From positions 49,281,043-49,345,042 of the forward strand of contig NC_057926.1 of NCBI RefSeq assembly GCF_018873765.1: a DNA stretch of 64,000 nt. The letters are read 5' to 3'. The stretch is from Telopea speciosissima (taxonomy: Eukaryota > Streptophyta > Magnoliopsida > Proteales > Proteaceae). The notes beneath the pieces were generated by a model. It made no database searches. It was not told the origin of the DNA and saw only the letters and a program-made list of their open reading frames with translations. The position numbers and the translations under genes were made by a program. Shown here piece by piece: positions 56,706 to 64,000 of the stretch (positions are counted from its first letter, which is position 1; each line of letters begins with the position of its first letter).

Positions 56706-57960
56706 TAAGGCCTGTAATATCATTATTGCCAAACCCCACTCAATCGAATATTCTAATATAGAGATTCTGTGTCAATTATTGTATCAAAATATTTTTAAAA
56801 ATAATATTATTAATAAATAATATTATTTTTTTAAGAATACATTAATACTTTACATAAATATCATCAGATCTGGATTTCTGTCCAATATAAACAATCTCTC
56901 TCATTTACATTCCCTAATAGGGCAGTCAATTCCATTTTAGCATCTCTCTCGTTCACGATCAAACATCATGAAACTAGTACACCGATATATAATTAGGGAA
57001 ACATCAACCATTAATACGCTAAAGTTCATGATGTGTAACAACAACTACAAGGTAGATCAAGGGACCAATTGATCGAATTCTGTTAATGAGAATCTTGTTC
57101 TCCATCAACTTGTAGTAACATATGTAAGATTCTCGTGTGATCCTATTCAATGCATACACCATATGTGCATCATATGAGATATGTTTCCTTTAGATGTAGT
57201 ATAATCACTCATAAAGGCTCTTTTGGCAATGCTATAGTTTTTTTCCTATATTTTAAAAATGAATACGTACCATAGTCAATGATTGGTTTTGGAAATTAGC
57301 AGTGAACCATGTCATTCTATAAACGTGCTATTTTTAGACTAATGAAGATCTATCACCCAAATTAATTAATGGGATTTTCTTATCAACACTCCTCTAGGTT
57401 TCAAATAATTTGTATCATACTTTTTTGCCTTTTTGGTATCACGCATACTTTTTTTCTTTTTCTAATGAAGGTAATAATATCATTTCACATGCATACTCAA
57501 AAAATATGCATGCCAATGACACATTTTGATAATGATATAATGATATGTCATTTCCAACTTATTTTTGAGAACCCTTTTATATTCCTATCTTAAAAACCTT
57601 TTGAGAATAAGATAAAAGGCAATTAAAAGAAAGTGTAAAGTTCTAAATACACCTATAGAGGTGTCATTCAACACTTCCCTAACTGATAAAACCTGTCCAA
57701 TGCTAATTATACCATGTATTGGTCAAGTTTGAAATGTAGACTCGTAATTCAATTATATGGGCCATTTTTGTTTGGTAAATCCTAATGTGCTCACCTTTTA
57801 ATCTGTCACACATATTCCTTTATTTTCACAATGGTCTAGAACATCTCAGAGATTTGTGTTTTTATTCACAATTTCTTGGCTTTATTATGACAATAATTGC
57901 ATTATCACATTGCATATTGGGAAGTATATCCATCAAGTTGTGTGGTTCCCTTAAACTTGA
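56706..57960. other. Intergenic, nothing recognised
   Basis: AT-rich; atta/taat palindromes near 56790-56835. No gene. Confidence 0.4.
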
Positions 57961-57984
57961 ACCCATTCACTGGATAAACACCAT

Positions 57985-58045
57985 ATTTGAGAATCCAACC
58001 ATAAAAACAAAGGCAGTGGCATCTTTTTATCTTCTCAAGTGTTAA
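57985..58045. repeat. Copy of the gaatccaacc element core
   Basis: gaatccaaccataaaaacaa, ggca(g)tg(g)c, atctttttat and tctcaagtg match the core of the fold-back element at about 22569-22620 in order. Confidence 0.55.
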
Positions 58046-58587
58046 GTGAACGGTAGATTTAACTTACTCGATCAGTCCTTGCAGCTCCTCCACTCCCTTC
58101 CCTCCTTTTTCCTCTTATCATTCTTTTGTCAGGACCATATAATTACCAGTGATTCATGTAAGCAGGCAAGTTTTATGCCAGAATCAATACTTAGAATTTT
58201 TGGTTGTTTAAGAATATACCCTAGTTTGATTCTTAACCTTTAAGCAACCAAAGATATTGGTATGTTAGGCAAGTTTGAATGGTCTGAATTATGAGATTCT
58301 TGCACACCATGAAGCTGACATACATTTGGAGAATTCACTGCCTCATGCAATTCACCCTGTCCCCACTTATTCCAAACCCCACCACAAAAGGGAGATAAAT
58401 AAATTATAAAATTGATAATTTTGAACTTAAAGTGGTATGAAGTTTCATGAATGGATCGGAATCCAATGCAGTCTCTGGCTTTTCTCTTTTCTTATTTTAA
58501 TTTCATGTGTCGTACGTTCTAAATAAGAGGTATATGGAAACTTTTGGCAATCACTCAGTTAGCAAAATTTCAATAAAATAAAATAAA

Positions 58588-58640
58588 GGGTAAGGCTGCG
58601 TACATTATGAGTCTCCCCAGACCTTGTGGTGGCAGGAACA
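58588..58640 (+). mobile_element. Au SINE 3' fragment
   Basis: gggtaaggctgcgtacatta followed by tctccccagaccttgtggtggcagga is close to the conserved 3' body of Au SINEs. The tRNA-like head is missing. Confidence 0.75.
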
Positions 58641-61194
58641 CACATAGAAGTTGATGTTGATATTACTATAGCTGTACTTTCGATAGATGAAAACCATGTG
58701 GCCAAAACAGATTTCAGCAAAAGGAAGAGGAGGTGATCCCACAGATTTCTGACCACAGTCTGGTCGATTCATATCAATTCCAGGTGATTTAGATTGAGTG
58801 GTGATTACAGTTACGTTGTTCTAAAGAACTAGATTAATAAGATTGATCAATAGTTATACTGAATTGACCTATCAGGGCATATCATGCTAGCTATCTAGAA
58901 GATCTTTAATCCAAAAGGTAAATAATAAACTAACACCGTTTGGGTGTTTAGCATACACTAGCACCTCATGTGCCTATCTCTCTTCTCACTCTTATGAAAG
59001 TGACATAACTTCTTTCTCTTTTACAAAAGAAAAAAAAAACATAGCTTCTTTCTCCCATAATAGAATCATCATAAAACTACAATAGATTCCGTAAAATCGG
59101 TGCTTTAACATCAATATTTTATAACAGAAAATAAAAACATAATAAAAAAGTTTCATAACCAAGATAAAATGCATGTCAAGCACTCCTAACTATTGTTAGA
59201 AAGCATCATTGATTTGTTACGAACAATATTGGATATAACAAAAACATGTAATTTTTAAAAATCATCATGCATTATTTACATGATATTTGGTTATAACAAC
59301 TCATAGCCTAAAATATTCACCATATACCATTGTATTTTTTTTCCCTTCTTAACTCAGATGTTATGTTGCTAGAATATGAGAATGATCGAATTATAATGAT
59401 GAAACTTTGCAATACTAAGACATTGGAGGAAACCAATCATATGAACTTATTTGATAAATATCTATCATAATTCTTTAAGACAAACTTTCTTTCCCTTTTT
59501 TTCTGTAATTAATGATGTTATCTCACCTTTGTCAAATTCTCCCACCAAGATCAAGGTCTTTTGTGTACTTCATGGTTTACAAGATTTTTATTTTTTTGGC
59601 CAAGCATCTTCCTTTTTTGTGGGATTTCATTGCAAAGCTGTGATTAACCCTTGGCACGGAGAGTTGTTTTATCTGTTTTTTAACCCAATCTAAGTGGGTG
59701 ACGTGGGTCCTACTTTTCTTATTCATCATCTTTATCATCATAATCATCTTCGTCTTCACATCCCTCTCTTCAAGCCGCCCCAAACCCCTTCCCTCTTCTC
59801 TGTTCTGGCCCCAACCACCTGACCTCCCTTGAAAACCTGCCCCACCCCCACTGCTGCCCTACTACACCGTGTCGACCCAGCCCTGCCTCCTTTCCCTTCT
59901 TCTCTGTGTCCCTCTTCTTTCTACATTGCAGTCTTTTTTTTGTTACGATTCACATTATATTGACATATGTCTTTTCATATTGTTGCATGTTGGCCATGTG
60001 TTCATCATTGCTGTTGGATTTTATGGATTGGATAACGTGTATCTCTTTTCTTTTTGTGTGTATGCTACAATTTCTCAAAAAAAAAAAAACTAAAATTAGG
60101 CGGGGTCGCTGAATGATACCTCTATAGTTGTGTTTAGCACTTGACAATTTTTCTATATCTATCCCAAAAGTATTTAATACAATTTTTAAATCAGGATAAA
60201 TATGTCATTTTAAATAAGAATTACATTAAATCTTGGATTAAATGACTTTCAATTTTTGAAAAACCCCTTTTTTTACCTCTACATTAAATTTTAAGGAATA
60301 AAATATTGGATAAAAAATATAAATACAAATCAATGAAAACTTTAAGGGATGTCAATAAGAAAACCCCTTTAAAAAAAAATATGTGCCAAAAATGGCAATT
60401 AAAAGAAAATTCTTCACAAAACCGGCTGATATGTAAAGAGCATCTTGTGACAAAAAAAAAATGCTCTTCTTTGGGGTGAATTGATTTTTAAGATTGTGTA
60501 ACGCAAGTCCTACCAAACAAATTAATCATAAATTGGACTTTGGAACCTTATTATAATAGCTAACTACAATTCACATCTCTCCTCCCCAATTTGGTAAACT
60601 AAAACCAATTATCAATAGACGAATACAATATCAATGATGTTCATTGCATAAGGTGTTTAGCAATGCTGACTTGGATATATGTAAATAAAATAAATTATTA
60701 TTTAAATAAATAAAGAACTAATTAAATGTTTATTTTTCTTAGATAACATCATTTGAGCTGCGAATTTTGTTAAAAAAGTAAGTACTTCTCAATCTTATCG
60801 TTGAAATTCAGATAATAAAAGTAAGACATTTATTGAGTGTGTGTGAGTAACGTTGTCCAACACCAACAGAATATGAGATAGGCCAACGTCAATAGCCGAA
60901 TTTGTTCAGATCAACTAGCACCGCTAGAGCTTCTCCAATCAAAATATCAGAGGATGGAAAGCAACCCATTAAGTAACCGATCTGATTTTGAAGTTTTCCA
61001 ATCGGAATATCATAGGATAGATGCTTATCCAATCAGAATATAAAAACACATGGCAAAATTAATTGTTGCAAAATGACCGTGAGCTACAAATCCAACAAAA
61101 ATATAACAAACTTCACCCCAAAGCGCATAAAACTATAGCTGTCGACCACAATGGGAGTCGAAGTCAAACGCGCTAATCCACTGCGATATTGTAA
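58641..61194. other. Intergenic, nothing recognised
   Basis: AT-rich with many homopolymer runs; the C-rich patch near 59760-59900 has no gene signature. Confidence 0.4.
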
Positions 61195-61258
61195 ATAAAT
61201 AAATAAATATATTATCCAAATTGATCAATCTGTAAATAAATAAATAAATATATTATCC
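61195..61258. repeat. Tandem duplication with (AAAT)n core
   Basis: gtaaataaataaataaatat followed by attatcc occurs twice, about 41 bp apart. Confidence 0.85.
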
Positions 61259-61379
61259 CCCGAATGAAGTGAAAGGGGAGGACAACCAAAGAAGTTACTG
61301 CTAATACCTGCTTGTCCTTCGATGCTATTGTTATGAATTTAATAGTACTAGTTAATACATGCCCCAAACACCAAGTATG

Positions 61380-62243
61380 TAAATAAATGTTTATCTGCAA
61401 GGCATTTGCTAGCTAGCAAATTTCTTGGCTTTTATTCCGCTTTTTGTGCATGCATCTTTATCCATCGTTTTTGGCGTGTTTCATCTTCGCCGCTTTGGCG
61501 TGTTCATCTCCGCCGTTTTTTATGTGTCCCATACCCTTCTTTCCTTCTTTACTCCTCCGTCATGATCGTTGGAATTGCCATCAAGGATGATGGCGAAGAT
61601 GCCGATGATGACGATGATCATCGCCACCTCCATCGCCCTCATCGACGCCCCTTCTCTCCCATCGCCACTACCCCCTCCCCCTCCCCTTTTTCCGGCCAAT
61701 GTCCCCTCCACCTTCCCTTTTTCCCACCCCATGTCTCCTCCCCTTTTTCTTTTCTTTTTTTGTTTGTTGTTTTGCAGGTTATGCCGGTTTTGGCATTGGT
61801 GTCGCCATGGATATGGCCGACTCTGTTGCCCTTTCCGCCGTGCAAATCTGGTGGCCTTATCAACGTTCACTGAAGCTCCTTTCAGCGCGGTACTATGCTG
61901 GCTCGTGTGGGCATGATGACGCTGATCTTTTCGGCACTCATGGGGTCCTTTCTATTGGCACGACAGTGCATGAGCTTATCGGTTGCTACGTCGACAACTC
62001 TTTTCATGGGGAACTGGCTTTCACCCAGCCATCCCCTTCTCTAGATGGGTCAGTCTTTGGCATGCGAGACCGGATCGCTTTCCGCTCTGTGGTTCTGGGT
62101 TTTGTCTACCCAAACTACCTGTTTGTCATGCTCCCTATCCTTTTTTTCATATTTCTTCATGTATCCTATTTTTCTGTTGGCATTGGGCACGCGTGAATGA
62201 ATAGCCCTGCTATCTACCAAAATAAATAAATAAATGTTTATCT
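61380..62243 (+). mobile_element. Retroposed insertion (LINE-like) with 17-bp target duplication
   Basis: The sequence taaataaatgtttatct is present at 61380-61396 and exactly again at 62227-62243. Between them 830 bp of distinctly GC-richer sequence ends with taccaaaataaataaataaa, an A-rich tail of the kind LINEs leave. Two overlapping open frames (about 61699-62196 and 61983-62204) give hydrophobic and Pro/Cys-rich translations that I do not recognise. The length of the duplication and the tail argue for target-primed reverse transcription, of either a 5'-truncated LINE or a processed transcript. Confidence 0.65.
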
Positions 62244-63712
62244 TGTTATATCCCTTCTCTTCTTTTTGTTTCTTATACTTCCTCTTATAAACAGTTCCTT
62301 GCCACACATCAAGTCATGGTTTTCTCTCCTTCCATCAGGATTTCTAGTAATCTAATCTTCTCGACCAGCACCTTAAAATCTTATTAGGCTTTTGAAATCC
62401 TGACCTTAAAAGCCATATTAACCCAACCGATTTGGAGTCCACGGAGAATTTTTGACAATTATTGTACCTAACTCGTGGCATTAAAACTCCCAAGAATCTT
62501 CTTTACCCGCACTCTAATTTAATTATTCCCGGAAATGCAATTCTAAACCATAACCCCAGAACCTCTAAAAGTATGAGTGCCAATGAGAGAGCCAACCCAC
62601 ACAAACAACAGGTACCCTCATGATTACTGCTTGTATTTGATGTTTTATATTAATAGTATTTGTTTCGATGATGTCAGATTTTATTCAATTTGATAATCAC
62701 ATCCTACATAAACAAGGTGCCCTACCTTATCGACATCCTTTACTTTCCCCTGCCCCTATTTTTGTGTGCGTCTTATACACAACGAGATGTACAAAGATTG
62801 CCTTCCCTCCACTTGAACAATACATTTGGACAGAGGTAAGGTGATCTTTACGTGCTCCGTTGTATGTAGGGCGCATATGAAAGTAGGGGCAGGTGGATAT
62901 AGAGGATACGGACTTGCCCTACATCCCTTACAGATGTGCAAATGTGCAATAGATGAAAACGTGCGTTAATAGGGTTGGACCCATAAAAAGTTTGACAGGC
63001 CTAGGCCTTGGCCTGACCCATGACCATGAATAACCCTACCCAACCTTGGCTAGCCGACTTTTATCTATTGAAATAGTTAAATAATCACAATATAAGCCAG
63101 AGTACATTGTATAATCATACCATCTGGACCGATAACTGATCAGCTAACCGGCTGTAACCAAAGAGTTCACATTTTCTGGTTCTTGGTTTTCCATTTTTAT
63201 TCCCGGCTCACAGTGCAAACCTTGCAATATTCTTGAATTGATCCATTTTTCATGTCCATTCGATCCTCATTTAACAATAGTACTTTAGTGACGATAAATC
63301 CCCCTAGTCGATGCCCCTACACATTCCCTCATTATCCCCCACATTGATGTAGGATCTATGCGATCAGATAATGTTCTTCTTCCTTTATAGTAAGGAAAAA
63401 TAAAATCTGAAAGGCAACGTGGCTCCTGTGCTAGACACAGAGTGGTGCAAAATGACCGACCGACCCCCATAAAAGTTTAAATTACATAGTCTACAACTAG
63501 GGCTGGGGCTAGGGCTGGGGCTGGGGCTAGACCTATAATGAATTGACATTTCTAGGCCTTGGCCGAACCCATGACCATGAATAACCCAATCAAGTGTGGC
63601 TACCATTTATCTCTTTATCGATGGTTTCTGTTTCCCCCCAAATTCCTTCAGTCTAGAGACCGTTGTTGGCTGAGGAAACTATTAAAGATATTGTTTTATG
63701 CAAAGATGGATT
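62244..63712. other. Intergenic with duplicated ggccttggcc block
   Basis: No gene. ctaggccttggcc plus cccatgaccatgaataaccc occurs at about 62999-63037 and 63552-63588. ggggctagggctg hexamer repeats lie at 63499-63530. 63410-63470 contains a fragment like the small MITE family (aaatgaccgaccgaccccc). Confidence 0.4.
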
Positions 63713-63963
63713 CTACCAATGCCTTGGTATTCCATCGGCTTTTAAAAATGCAAAGATTGCAATGCCAAGAAGAAGAAGGATAGAAAAGAAAAAGTTGATT
63801 ATTGATAACATGTCAATTCTAAATACAAACAATGCCTTCTGAAACACAGGCCAAAAGCCATATTCCTGTGGAGTTATTCTCCAAGCAAAACCTAAATGAA
63901 TGTCTCTTGAAACACGAGCCAATGAGACATTGGGGCCAGGACCCAACCCAGCAAAAACTACAT
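63713..63963 (-). CDS. Possible terminal exon of an unidentified membrane protein
   Basis: On the minus strand a pyrimidine tract ending ttttctttttag (AG near 63964) precedes an open stretch DVVFAGLGPGPNVSLARVSR, HLGFAWRITPQEYGFWP and a strongly hydrophobic segment (INFFFSILLLLGIAIFAFL), then a stop. It looks like a last exon with one membrane helix whose gene continues beyond the right edge. I do not recognise the family. It could also be a chance frame; the splice site and the non-random composition are the only support. Confidence 0.3.
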
Positions 63964-64000
63964 CTAAAAAGAAAAAGAAAAGGATAAAAATAATGACTAG

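Noticed and set aside
61406-61916. Frames rich in Pro, His or Arg on both strands
   Set aside because: Composition follows a C-rich, low-complexity stretch in the retroposed insertion; no conserved domain.

Overview
This is nuclear DNA from a flowering plant. The coding genes are AT-rich and split by introns. The gene families are plant ones (defensins, CC-NBS-LRR, ABCC transporter, organic cation transporter, peroxisomal polyamine oxidase). Most of the space is transposon debris: Harbinger, CACTA-like, Gypsy, LINE, Au-type SINE and many fold-back MITEs. A grass looks unlikely, but the sequence alone does not let me name a species.

Layout. 1-15.8 kb: two arms of a >=1.72-kb inverted repeat (1-1723 and 14080-15801) face each other across about 12.4 kb. 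Each arm carries a promoter and the signal-peptide exon of a defensin gene; the left gene runs off the window, the right one is complete. Between the arms lie a GC-rich Gypsy LTR/gag remnant (2313-4110), fragments of DUF1218, Harbinger transposase, DUF295 and ABCC genes (4.4-7.9 kb), a CCCH zinc-finger exon with an in-frame stop (11.2-11.6 kb) bracketed by an inverted MITE-containing repeat, and a tRNA-Val (13234-13306). 15.7-35.5 kb: a cluster of three intact two-exon plant defensins on the + strand (15722, 20837, 35138), separated by SINEs, fold-back elements, a Gypsy gag relic, a LINE 3' end and a decayed CNL resistance gene with an internal 43-bp minisatellite. 35.8-37.0 kb: a 1.2-kb Tourist/Harbinger-like element with TAA target duplications. 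40.7-52.0 kb: the two best housekeeping-type genes, convergent: an organic cation transporter (+, 2 exons, 541 aa) and a peroxisomal polyamine oxidase (-, 10 exons, 492 aa, C-terminal SRM). 52-64 kb: gene-poor, with a nested pair of LTR elements, a LINE-like insertion bounded by a 17-bp duplication, and a possible terminal exon at the right edge.

How the genes work together. The defensins (and once the CNL) form a small immunity-related cluster made by duplication, including one inverted duplication that copied the promoter. The oxidase should back-convert spermine/spermidine in peroxisomes and the neighbouring OCT moves organic cations across membranes; a functional link between these two is only a guess. 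I found no convincing novel system. The most interesting signals are the inverted defensin duplication with its transition-saturated MITE, the resistance-gene minisatellite, a GC-AG intron in the oxidase, and the nested LTR insertions.
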